24,047 nucleotides of DNA, from positions 1 to 24,047 of the forward strand of contig JBNLGG010000063.1 of assembly GCA_050305935.1 (NCBI GenBank), written 5' to 3'. The stretch's first letter is position 1, and the number at the start of each line of letters is the position of its first letter. This DNA comes from CAJXNP01 sp050305935. GTDB lineage: Bacteria > Bacteroidota > Bacteroidia > Cytophagales > Cyclobacteriaceae. Both the position numbers and the translations under genes were made by a program. The notes under the pieces are model-generated. The model was not told the origin of the DNA. It made no database searches and was given only the letters and a program-made list of their open reading frames with translations. Positions 8,083 to 15,848 of this stretch are shown one piece after another.

Positions 8083-8120
8083 AAAAAGATTGTCAAATGA
8101 TGATGACAATCTTTTTTTTT
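8083..8120 (+). terminator. Intrinsic terminator after the yfiR-like gene
   Basis: A perfect 10-bp stem, AAGATTGTCA (8086-8095) with TGACAATCTT (8104-8113), has an 8-nt loop and a long T-run (8112-8120). Flanking A and T residues lengthen the stem. It should separate the yfiR-like transcript from the receptor gene. Confidence 0.9.
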
Positions 8121-8208
8121 ACCCAATTTTCTATCATTTTTATAATTATATGGATTTAGGCATCATTGATTGCAAAATTCACTCACTTATTTCAAAGCTT
8201 TTTTGAAA

Positions 8209-8237
8209 TTGTTAATTATTGACAATTGATTTATTTG
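8209..8237 (+). promoter_or_regulatory. Possible Bacteroidota-type promoter of the receptor gene
   Basis: TTG at 8209-8211 is followed after 18 nt by TTTATTTG (8230-8237), one mismatch from the TAnnTTTG -7 element of Bacteroidota, and lies 19 nt before the ATG at 8257. A gene start downstream of a terminator needs a promoter here. A 6-bp inverted repeat (TTCAAA 8191-8196 / TTTGAA 8202-8207) lies just upstream and could be an operator. The region is AT-rich, so chance matches are likely. Confidence 0.35.
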
Positions 8238-8256
8238 ATACACACAATACATCTTC

Positions 8257-10182
8257 ATGAAGGGATTTAGATTTACAATTAAGAGGAAAATAATACTAGG
8301 ATTTTTAAGCTTGATTTTAATTTTTGTGGCTTTTGGCACCTACATCATTATCACTAACAAGGAAAATCAAACATTGATCAATAAATCCCTCAACGAAGTC
8401 AATCCTTCCGGCGAACGGGCAGATGAGTTCATCCTGATGGTCAACCGATCAAAGATGCTAATCACCAACTGGGTATACCTGCAAACAAATGATGACGACA
8501 AAAAGGCTTTGGAGCAACTTCACAATGTGGAATACCCGGATCTGAAATATGCCGTGAGAGAGTTGTTTCAGGTACTGAACGATACATCTGCCATCAGTCA
8601 GATGGATTCTGTAATGATTGATTTCGAGGCTTTACTAGAAATTGAAAAAGGCATCATGAATGAGCTCATTGACTTTGAAGACTATGAGGATCCCATTAAG
8701 AAATTTCTTGCGGAAGAGACCATCAGTGAAGAGGTACTACCGCGTTCGGCTGATTTAATTTCACGCTTGGAAAAATACAAGGATAAAATTACCGCGGAAA
8801 AAAAAGCCGCCGATCTAAACCTTTTAAATAAATCCAATCAACTTACCCTCACGACATTAGTCCTCCTATTTATCATAATTTTTATAGGTTTATTGATAGC
8901 ATTCCTGATTTCAAGTGCCATTACCCGTCCAGTTTTGACCTTAAAAACGATTGTTGACAAGATGGGCCAGGGAGAGTTAGTGGTGAATGAGAACGGTACG
9001 GTGTTTTCAAGCGACGAAATTGGCGACATGGCTAAATCCGTTGATAACATGACCCGGGGCTACAGCGATATAGCCAACTTCGCCAAAAACATTGGAAACG
9101 GCGTATACGATAGCGACTTCAAGCCACTTAGTGATAAAGACGAACTCGGTAATGCACTGATCGACATGCGGGACAATCTGAAGAAAGTTGCCAATGAAGA
9201 CAATATCAGGAATTGGTCAACTAGCGGTATGGCAAAATTCAGTGAGATATTGCGAACTTTTAGCAACGACTATGAAAAATTGTCTGACGAAATCATAACC
9301 AACCTGGTAAAATATATTGATGCCAACCAGGGAGCACTATTCATTGTAGATGATAATGAGGAATCTCAATCAGGTGAACCGACAATGACGCTAACCGCCT
9401 GCTATGCCTGGAATAAGAAAAAATTCATCGACAAGAAAGTACATAAGGGCGAAGGGCTGGCAGGTCAGTCCTGGCTTGAAGCAGATACGATCTATATAAC
9501 GGATATTCCTGATGACTACGTAAGGATAACTTCGGGGTTGGGATCAGCAAATCCCAGAAGTGTGCTAATTGTTCCTTTGAAAACCAATGATGATATCCAC
9601 GGTGTCATTGAAATAGCCTCATTTAACGAGATTGAAAAACACAAGGTAGAATTTGTCGAGCAGCTATCTGAGTCTATTGCGTCAACTATCTCGACCGTGA
9701 AGATTAATGAGCGAACTCAAAAATTGCTAAAAGAGTCCACTATGATGACTGAACAAATGCGTGCTCAGGAAGAAGAAATGCGTCAAAACATGGAAGAGCT
9801 GCAGGCCACTCAGGAAAAAATTCAGCGTGACCAAAATGATCGGGAAGCAAGAGAGCGAATCATTTTGGATACTTCCATTGTGTTTGAACTAACGCCCAAT
9901 TTTAATATCATAAAAGCTTCAAATGCAGTGCAAAAGATATTAGGATACAATGCAGAGAGCCTGGAAGGAAGAGCATTCAAAGATTTGTTGAATTCACCAA
10001 CCATCTTGAATGAAATAAGCAACAAATCATCTGAAACAACTTCCTGGACTGGTTTGATAGAAATGAAGAATAAAAAAGGAAACACAATTAAGACCTGGTG
10101 TTTGATAGGACAGGTAAGGGATTCCATTCATGAAAGCCTCATTTATGTGATGTATGTTTCCAACATTTCGCAACTTAATTGA
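8257..10182 (+). CDS. Membrane receptor with 4-helix sensor, tandem HAMP, GAF, coiled coil and PAS, without an output domain
   Basis: A 641-aa inner-membrane protein. TM1 is at about 11-33. A helical periplasmic region (34-195) resembles a four-helix-bundle/CHASE3-like sensor domain. TM2 is at about 197-221. A HAMP (ITRPVLTLKTIVDKMGQGE ... DEIGDMAKSVDNM) runs from 221 to 267, and a second HAMP-like unit (IANFAKNIGNG ... KDELGNALIDMRDNL) from 272 to 308. A GAF domain (325-480) includes HKGEGLAGQSWLEAD and SVLIVPL. A heptad coiled coil (483-533) contains MRAQEEEMRQNMEELQATQE, and a PAS domain fills 535-641. No histidine kinase, GGDEF, EAL, methyl-accepting hairpin or adenylate cyclase follows: the frame ends after PAS and the next gene starts within its stop. 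It must signal through a partner or be regulated by the flanking periplasmic proteins. The ligand is unknown. Confidence 0.9.
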   Translation: MKGFRFTIKRKIILGFLSLILIFVAFGTYIIITNKENQTLINKSLNEVNPSGERADEFILMVNRSKMLITNWVYLQTNDDDKKALEQLHNVEYPDLKYAVRELFQVLNDTSAISQMDSVMIDFEALLEIEKGIMNELIDFEDYEDPIKKFLAEETISEEVLPRSADLISRLEKYKDKITAEKKAADLNLLNKSNQLTLTTLVLLFIIIFIGLLIAFLISSAITRPVLTLKTIVDKMGQGELVVNENGTVFSSDEIGDMAKSVDNMTRGYSDIANFAKNIGNGVYDSDFKPLSDKDELGNALIDMRDNLKKVANEDNIRNWSTSGMAKFSEILRTFSNDYEKLSDEIITNLVKYIDANQGALFIVDDNEESQSGEPTMTLTACYAWNKKKFIDKKVHKGEGLAGQSWLEADTIYITDIPDDYVRITSGLGSANPRSVLIVPLKTNDDIHGVIEIASFNEIEKHKVEFVEQLSESIASTISTVKINERTQKLLKESTMMTEQMRAQEEEMRQNMEELQATQEKIQRDQNDREARERIILDTSIVFELTPNFNIIKASNAVQKILGYNAESLEGRAFKDLLNSPTILNEISNKSSETTSWTGLIEMKNKKGNTIKTWCLIGQVRDSIHESLIYVMYVSNISQLN

Positions 10183-10832
10183 CTTTGAGACCTCTGGTTG
10201 TTTTATTTTCGGTTTGTCTGCTATTTGCCTGCTCGGGTAAAAAGGTAGACAAATCAACTTATGAAGAAGAACTGAAAAGCAGGGAGATAAAAAAAGTTTC
10301 TGAAGCCGATCTTTTTGAAAAAGCGCTACAAATAGGAGATAGCATTGCGACTCGATCTCAATTAGCCCTTTCTTCAAAGCTCCAAGTTGCCATTAAAAGT
10401 GGTGGCGTGCCCGAGGCGATTTCATTTTGCAAACTAAATGCACTCCCGGTAGTGGATTCTCTCGAAAAAAAATATAATGCACAAATCAAACGTGTTTCCT
10501 TTCAGTATCGCAATCCAAGCGACGAGCCGGATTCGCTGGAGTATTCTCTTTTGGAGGCATATCAATTCAACATCAATGAAGGGATAGAAGTAAAAGCAAA
10601 CATCCAGGATCCCCACGACGGCTACCTGCTTTTTACTAAGCCAATTCTAATAAACAACCCCTTATGCCTTCGATGCCACGGAGAAGTGGGCAAGGAAATC
10701 TCGCCCGAAAATCATCAATTAATCGTAGAATTATACCCCGAAGATAAAGCTACCGGTTACGCAATGAACCAGTTGAGGGGAATGTGGAGCATAAGGCTGT
10801 CAAAGAAAAACCTTATCATAAACGATTTTTAA
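10179..10832 (+). CDS. Tll0287-like (DUF3365) c-type heme lipoprotein
   Basis: A 217-aa exported lipoprotein. Hydrophobic residues 5-17 are followed by the lipobox LLFAC (Cys18). The DUF3365/Tll0287-like domain is a PAS-like fold carrying covalent heme c. The heme site CLRCHG is at residues 163-168 (His167 proximal ligand). Cys84 in AISFCKLNA matches the position of the unusual Cys axial ligand of cyanobacterial Tll0287. The stretch RVSFQYRNPSDEPDSLE is the conserved family core. The start is TTG at 10179, overlapping the receptor stop as TTGA, so the two are translationally coupled; a second TTG lies two codons on. It probably works with the receptor as a periplasm-facing redox or gas-sensing partner, but that is inferred from the gene pair. 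It ends 3 nt from the convergent tag gene. Confidence 0.9.
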   Translation: MTLRPLVVLFSVCLLFACSGKKVDKSTYEEELKSREIKKVSEADLFEKALQIGDSIATRSQLALSSKLQVAIKSGGVPEAISFCKLNALPVVDSLEKKYNAQIKRVSFQYRNPSDEPDSLEYSLLEAYQFNINEGIEVKANIQDPHDGYLLFTKPILINNPLCLRCHGEVGKEISPENHQLIVELYPEDKATGYAMNQLRGMWSIRLSKKNLIINDF

Positions 10833-10835
10833 CAC

Positions 10836-11414
10836 CTATTTCTGTACTTCGTTGTAGCGAAAGCAATCCACAGTGTGGTCGTTTACCAATCCGCAAGCTT
10901 GCATGTGGGCATAAATTATGGTGCTGCCCACAAATTTAAATCCCCTTTTTTGAAGATCCTTGCTTAATGCATCCGATTCTTTTGTTCTGGCAGGTATTTC
11001 CTTATTCGTCTTCCAATGATTATTAATCGGCTTATGGTTTACAAAAGTCCATATATAAGTGTCAAATGAGCCAAACTCTTTTTGAACCTCAATAAAACGC
11101 TGGGCATTATTGATCACCGAACGGACTTTTAGTCTGTTCCTGATGATTTCCCGGTTTTGGATAATTCGATCGAAATCTTTCTCTCCGAATTTGGCAATTT
11201 TATGGACATCAAAATTTACAAATGCTTTCCTGTATCCCTCCCTCTTTTTAAGTACAGTGCTCCAACTCAAACCAGCCTGTGCACCTTCCAGCACCAGAAA
11301 CTCAAAATGCTTTCTATCATCATGAACCGGTACTCCCCATTCTTCATCATGATATTTCATATATTCATCAAAATGTCCTATTGACCATTGACACCTGGCT
11401 TTTTCATTGCTCAT
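10836..11414 (-). CDS. tag: DNA-3-methyladenine glycosylase I
   Basis: A 192-aa helix-hairpin-helix-family glycosylase that removes 3-methyladenine from alkylated DNA, the first step of base-excision repair. The structural zinc ligands are all present: Cys8 (RCQW), His22 (YHDEEWG), His180 and Cys184 (DHTVDCF). The base pocket signature DEEWGVPVHDDRKHFEFLVLE and the segment EGAQAGLSWSTVLKKREGYR are typical, as is FKFVGSTIIYAHMQACGLVNDH. The length is normal. It starts 11 nt after the outer-membrane barrel gene and is probably cotranscribed with it. Confidence 0.97.
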   Translation of the reverse strand: MSNEKARCQWSIGHFDEYMKYHDEEWGVPVHDDRKHFEFLVLEGAQAGLSWSTVLKKREGYRKAFVNFDVHKIAKFGEKDFDRIIQNREIIRNRLKVRSVINNAQRFIEVQKEFGSFDTYIWTFVNHKPINNHWKTNKEIPARTKESDALSKDLQKRGFKFVGSTIIYAHMQACGLVNDHTVDCFRYNEVQK

Positions 11415-11425
11415 GCTATTTTTGG

Positions 11426-12538
11426 TTAAAATGCTTCCCTGACCGAAAAATAAAAGGCTGATTGACCGCCGTTTGAAAAACCGATATCCAGCCGTACGTT
11501 AAATTTCTCGTCCTTTAGCGCCTGAAACCGGCCTCCGACACCTGCCACATATTTCACATCCTGCACATCGGCATCCGCAAAAGTATGTATCACATCACCT
11601 ATCCCAGTAAACAAAACACCTCCAAACCTCCAAATCAAGTCCCTTCTGTATTCCACCTGCGTATACCAGGCTTGCCTGTCGATGTACAAGCTTGAGTTGG
11701 CGATACCGCGCAATTTGTCATCCCCCCCTATTCTCGGAAGATTATAAAATGGAATGTCCGTCCCCGATGTTAAATTCAAATAACCCTGCCACGCCAGCAC
11801 ATTTTTTTCATTTTTTATATTCCAATATTTTCTCAAATCAATCAGATAACTGGTATATGAGTAGTTGCTTCCCAGATAATTACCAAAAAAAGTCACCTCC
11901 AGCCTGTTCATCCAACCACTCGTAGGATACAGGGTGCTATTTCGCGTATCCATTAAAAATGAAAAGCCCATTCCGTTTGACCATCCGCCTTGTTCGCCCA
12001 GAAAATTGTCCTGACCTAGCAACCTGTTGTCTTCAAAACCATATAAATTATTTGACTGGAAGTAATAGCGAATCCCGGCAAACAATTTTTTGTTGATTGG
12101 TTTAAGCAGCCTACCTTCTAATCGCCAATACTCATTGGTATATAGTTCTTTTAATTCCGGATCATTGCTATTTCCAAGACCGTAAAAATTGTCAGGGAAA
12201 TTATAATACCTCAATTTCGTATTGAGGTTCATTCCATTCCCGAAATAATAATCAACATCTAAAGCCGACAACACCTGATTTCTCAGAGTATATAAAAAAT
12301 AAGGGGAAATGGAAGTTGGCCGGTAATATTCAGACTCTTCCTTGCTGGGATCTTTAATCACTAAAAACCCAACTACACCAAATCCAAATTTGGTTTCAGG
12401 TGAATAATAAATGGCGGGATACGGAGCAAAATTAATTTGCTTTTTCGAGTCTTTAACTGCCAGGCTATCATCAAGGCTCTCACTGTGAGTTGGCATGCAC
12501 ACAACCAGCCACAAGAATAAAAAAAAATGAGTCTTCAA
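11426..12538 (-). CDS. Omp85/BamA-like outer-membrane beta-barrel protein without POTRA domains
   Basis: A 370-aa protein with an N-terminal signal peptide (MKTHFFLFLWLVVCMPTHS) followed almost directly by a barrel. Omp85 surface-antigen marks: DTRNSTLYPTSGW (about 199-211), GGDDKLRGI, which fits the conserved [VI]RG[FY]-type loop motif that plugs the barrel, VEYRRDL, and the closing strands FNVRLDIGFSNGG and AFYFSVREAF, which ends in an aromatic residue as needed for BAM-dependent insertion. BamA and TamA carry several POTRA domains before a barrel of similar size; none fits here. It is therefore a small Omp85-like protein common in Bacteroidota whose cargo or role is unknown. It precedes tag. 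Confidence 0.85.
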   Translation of the reverse strand: MKTHFFLFLWLVVCMPTHSESLDDSLAVKDSKKQINFAPYPAIYYSPETKFGFGVVGFLVIKDPSKEESEYYRPTSISPYFLYTLRNQVLSALDVDYYFGNGMNLNTKLRYYNFPDNFYGLGNSNDPELKELYTNEYWRLEGRLLKPINKKLFAGIRYYFQSNNLYGFEDNRLLGQDNFLGEQGGWSNGMGFSFLMDTRNSTLYPTSGWMNRLEVTFFGNYLGSNYSYTSYLIDLRKYWNIKNEKNVLAWQGYLNLTSGTDIPFYNLPRIGGDDKLRGIANSSLYIDRQAWYTQVEYRRDLIWRFGGVLFTGIGDVIHTFADADVQDVKYVAGVGGRFQALKDEKFNVRLDIGFSNGGQSAFYFSVREAF

Positions 12539-12565
12539 GGATAAAGTTGTTTAAGAAATAAAGAT

Positions 12566-12599
12566 AAAAAAAAGCCGGACAAATAAACTGCCCGGCTTT
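12566..12599 (-). terminator. Terminator after clpB
   Basis: The stem AAAGCCGG (12571-12578) with CCGGCTTT (12592-12599) encloses a 13-nt loop. Read on the minus strand it ends in a run of eight T (the complement of A at 12566-12573). It lies between the clpB stop and the start of the downstream barrel gene and separates the two transcripts. Confidence 0.88.
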
Positions 12600-12622
12600 A
12601 ACCAAACAACCCTAAACCCAAC

Positions 12623-15235
12623 TTAGATTTCTACTTCATCTAAATTTAAGAACTCAATGTTCTTCTCTTTATTTAACGTTATGCCGATGATGGAGTTAGC
12701 TTTTATTGTGCCAGAAAGTATCTCTCGTGACAATTTGTTCAAGATTTCCCGCTGTATGACCCTTTTAAGCGGCCTTGCGCCAAATTGCGGGTCAAAGCCC
12801 TCTTTCGCCAATAAATCCAACACATCATCTGCGGCCTCTATTTTTATATTATTTTCCATCAAACGCTTCTGAACGATCTTGAATTGTATATCAACAATTT
12901 TACGAATGTCTTTGTTTGATAAAGGACGAAACATTATTAGTTCATCCACCCTATTAATAAACTCGGGGCGCACCGACTGCTTTAATAACTCGAGCACCTG
13001 TCTTTTTGTTTGATCGAGCACGGCATCGTAATTTTCTGAGTTCAAAACTGACAGATTTTGATGAATCAAGCCAGAACCGATGTTGGTGGTCATGATGATA
13101 ATAGTGTTTTTAAAATTGGCCACACGCCCCTTGTTATCAGTCAACCGGCCATCATCCAACACTTGTAAGAGGATATTAAAAACATCAGGATGGGCCTTTT
13201 CTATTTCATCAAGCAGGACAACGGAATATGGCTTCCTTCTCACAGCCTCAGTCAATTGTCCCCCTTCATCGTATCCCACATACCCCGGAGGGGCCCCAAT
13301 CAACCTGCTGACTGCATGACGCTCCTGGTATTCTGACATATCAATCCTTACCAGGTTATTCTCATCATCAAATAAAAACTCGGCAAGGCTTTTTGCTAAT
13401 TCTGTCTTTCCAACCCCTGTTGTTCCCATAAATATGAATGAACCAATCGGCCTTTTTGGATCCTGAAGACCGGCACGGCTTCTCCTAACGGCATCAGACA
13501 CGGCTTCAATGGCTTCGTCCTGACCGGCAATTCTTTTCTTTAATTCATCTTCCAGATGGATCAATTTTTCACGTTCGGTCTGCATCATTTTAGATACAGG
13601 TATTCCGGTCCATTTGGCCACTACCTCAGCAATATCCTCGCTGTCAACCTCCTCCTTCAATAAAACGTCATCCTGTTGCATTTCAGCCAACTGCTTTTGT
13701 AGCTCTGCCTGACGCTTTTCACTCTCTACAATCTTTCCGTACCTTATCTCTGCCACCCTGCCAAAATCACCGGCTTTTTCCGCTTGCTCGGCCTCATGTT
13801 TAAATCGCTCAATGTTTTCTTTTTCTTCCCGGATCGATTTGATGACCGATTTCTCATTTTCCCACTTGGCCTTGAGATCGTTCCTTTGCTCTACGAGGGT
13901 GGAAAGCTCCTTATTGATAATACTTTCCTTTTCCTTGTCCTTTTCCCTTCTGATAGCTTCCCTTTCAATTTCCAGTTGCATTATCTTCCTCTCCAACTCA
14001 TCCAACTCCTCGGGCATTGAGTCAATCTCAATCCTTAGTTTGGAGGCAGCTTCATCAATTAAATCTATGGCTTTGTCAGGTAGAAACCGATCTGAGATGT
14101 AGCGATGTGACATTTCCACAGCGGAAATCACCGCATCATCTTTGATTCTCACGCCATGATGCACCTCATATTTATCCTTGATCCCTCGCAAAATAGAGAT
14201 TGTATCCTGGACGCTGGGCTCATTTACCATAACTGTCTGAAACCTCCTCTCAAGCGCTTTGTCTTTCTCTATGTACTTTTGGTATTCCTTTAAAGTCGTT
14301 GCTCCAATCGCGTGCAATTCTCCTCTCGCCAATGCCGGCTTTAATAAATTAGCAGCGTCCATGGCTCCTTCACCACCACCTCCGGCTCCGATCAGAGTGT
14401 GTATCTCATCAATGAAAAGGATAATTTCCCCGTCAGAGTCTGTCACTTCTTTGATTACCGCCTTTAGCCGTTCTTCAAACTCTCCTTTGTATTTGGCCCC
14501 AGCTACCAGCAGTCCCATATCGAGTGATATTAGCGTCTTGGTTTTTAAATTTTCAGGCACATCGCCATTGACAATTCTTTGGGCCATTCCTTCCACAATG
14601 GCAGTTTTGCCTACTCCCGGTTCTCCTAATAAAATGGGGTTATTCTTGGTCCTTCGGGAAAGAATTTGCAAAACACGTCTGATTTCATCGTCCCTCCCTA
14701 TCACGGGGTCTATTTTTCCATCTTCCGCAAGCTTGTTGAGGTTTTTGGAATAGCGCTCCAATGATCTGTATTTTGACTCAGCTGATTGATCCTGCACCTT
14801 GCTTCCCCCTCGCAGCTCCTTGATGACTTTTAAAACATCCTTTTTATTAAACCCGAGATCTTTTAAAATCTGTCCTGTTTTGTCCTTGCCGTCTATTAAT
14901 CCCAGCAATAAGTGTTCAATTGCCACGTATTCATCGCCGAGTTCCTTCAGGAAACCATTAGCTTTTTGAAGTACTTGATTGGCATCATTTGAAAGATGCG
15001 GCTGCTGTCCTGAAATTTTCGGATACGAATCGATCAGCTCGTCCAGCTTATTGTCTAATTGAAGCCGGTTAATGTTCAGCTTTTTTAGAATGAACGAAAT
15101 GACATTTTCATCAGAAGCTAATATCCCCTTCATGATGTGAGAGGGTTCAATGATCTGCTGCTGGTTAGCGCCCACGATTTCAATCGCTTTCTGAATCGCC
15201 TCCTGTGACTTAATTGTATAATTATTAAAATTCAT
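12623..15235 (-). CDS. clpB: ATP-dependent disaggregase ClpB
   Basis: An 870-aa Hsp100 AAA+ chaperone that extracts polypeptides from aggregates together with DnaK. Domains: N-terminal Clp repeat domain (1-145), NBD1 with Walker A GEPGVGKT (204-211) and Walker B IILFIDEIHT (271-280), the coiled-coil M domain characteristic of ClpB rather than ClpA/ClpC (about 400-525), NBD2 with Walker A GTTGVGKT (604-611), and a C-terminal D2-small domain with FGARPLKR. The length is close to the family norm and the frame is intact. The start MNFNNYTIKSQEAIQKA matches family starts. No sigma-32 CTTGAAA/CCCCAT promoter is recognisable upstream, in keeping with Bacteroidota lacking RpoH. The gene is transcribed alone. 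Confidence 0.98.
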   Translation of the reverse strand: MNFNNYTIKSQEAIQKAIEIVGANQQQIIEPSHIMKGILASDENVISFILKKLNINRLQLDNKLDELIDSYPKISGQQPHLSNDANQVLQKANGFLKELGDEYVAIEHLLLGLIDGKDKTGQILKDLGFNKKDVLKVIKELRGGSKVQDQSAESKYRSLERYSKNLNKLAEDGKIDPVIGRDDEIRRVLQILSRRTKNNPILLGEPGVGKTAIVEGMAQRIVNGDVPENLKTKTLISLDMGLLVAGAKYKGEFEERLKAVIKEVTDSDGEIILFIDEIHTLIGAGGGGEGAMDAANLLKPALARGELHAIGATTLKEYQKYIEKDKALERRFQTVMVNEPSVQDTISILRGIKDKYEVHHGVRIKDDAVISAVEMSHRYISDRFLPDKAIDLIDEAASKLRIEIDSMPEELDELERKIMQLEIEREAIRREKDKEKESIINKELSTLVEQRNDLKAKWENEKSVIKSIREEKENIERFKHEAEQAEKAGDFGRVAEIRYGKIVESEKRQAELQKQLAEMQQDDVLLKEEVDSEDIAEVVAKWTGIPVSKMMQTEREKLIHLEDELKKRIAGQDEAIEAVSDAVRRSRAGLQDPKRPIGSFIFMGTTGVGKTELAKSLAEFLFDDENNLVRIDMSEYQERHAVSRLIGAPPGYVGYDEGGQLTEAVRRKPYSVVLLDEIEKAHPDVFNILLQVLDDGRLTDNKGRVANFKNTIIIMTTNIGSGLIHQNLSVLNSENYDAVLDQTKRQVLELLKQSVRPEFINRVDELIMFRPLSNKDIRKIVDIQFKIVQKRLMENNIKIEAADDVLDLLAKEGFDPQFGARPLKRVIQREILNKLSREILSGTIKANSIIGITLNKEKNIEFLNLDEVEI

Positions 15236-15410
15236 TTTCTTTTATCTTCTGTTTTTCCAATTGCTAAATTGGTTCATCAAATTTTTAACCAAGGCAACAA
15301 AACATGATTTTCAGGCAATATTGTCATCAAAACCGAAAACATTTTAAGTTTATATGTCAATATGACCGCATTTTATTCAGTTTCTTTCAGAATTAAAATA
15401 AAAAAAAACA

Positions 15411-15848
15411 GTGGCGAGGATTTCGATACACATCCCTGAAAAATTCTCCTATACAACCGAACTCCAGGTAAGGGTCAATGATCTAAACTATGGCAATCAT
15501 TTAAGCAACGACAAGGTCTTGACGATCGCTCATGAAGCAAGGGTTTGCTTCCTGAATGAATTGGGATATCAAAATGAAATGGACATAAATGGTGTAGGAA
15601 TGATCGTCACAGATGCGGCTGTGGTCTATAAATCAGAATCGTTTTTACACGATGTGCTGTTGATTGAAATAGGTTTTGCTGATATAAGCAAGGTTGGACT
15701 TGATCTTATCTACCGCATTTCCAAGAAAACTAATGGCCAAGAAGTGGCGACAGTAAAAACAGGCATTGTTTTCTTTGACTATGATCAAAGAAAAATCAAA
15801 CCCATACCGGCAGAGTTCCTTAGAAAACTAAACGCCAGTAGGCTTTAA
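15411..15848 (+). CDS. Hotdog-fold acyl-CoA thioesterase (4HBT/YbgC-like)
   Basis: A 145-aa cytoplasmic protein with one hotdog domain. The opening TELQVRVNDLNYGNHLSND is the 4HBT-type active-site helix region (Asp/Asn and His positions), followed by EARVCFLNELGY. The strands VIYR-like DLIYRISKK and VATVKTGIVFFDYD complete the fold. The family hydrolyses acyl-CoA or aryl-CoA thioesters; the substrate cannot be read from sequence. The start is GTG at 15411, after a purine-rich A tract; no in-frame ATG gives a fuller domain. Its last 21 nt overlap the 3' end of the convergent glycogen synthase gene. Confidence 0.88.
   Translation: MARISIHIPEKFSYTTELQVRVNDLNYGNHLSNDKVLTIAHEARVCFLNELGYQNEMDINGVGMIVTDAAVVYKSESFLHDVLLIEIGFADISKVGLDLIYRISKKTNGQEVATVKTGIVFFDYDQRKIKPIPAEFLRKLNASRL

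Noticed and set aside
8838..9266. Minus-strand open frames of 68-70 codons inside the receptor gene.
   Set aside because: They are antisense to clear HAMP and GAF coding sequence and have no independent support.
7556..10182. A classical YfiBNR (TpbB) diguanylate cyclase system.
   Set aside because: The receptor has no GGDEF domain and no YfiB/OmpA-like lipoprotein is present, so only the YfiR fold is shared.
14259..14753. A 164-codon plus-strand frame antisense to clpB.
   Set aside because: It is Ser/Leu/Pro-rich low-complexity translation of the complement of conserved AAA+ sequence, and not a gene.
15236..15410. A heat-shock promoter for clpB.
   Set aside because: No sigma-32-like CTTGAAA/CCCCAT pair and no CIRCE-type inverted repeat was found in the 175 nt between clpB and the thioesterase.
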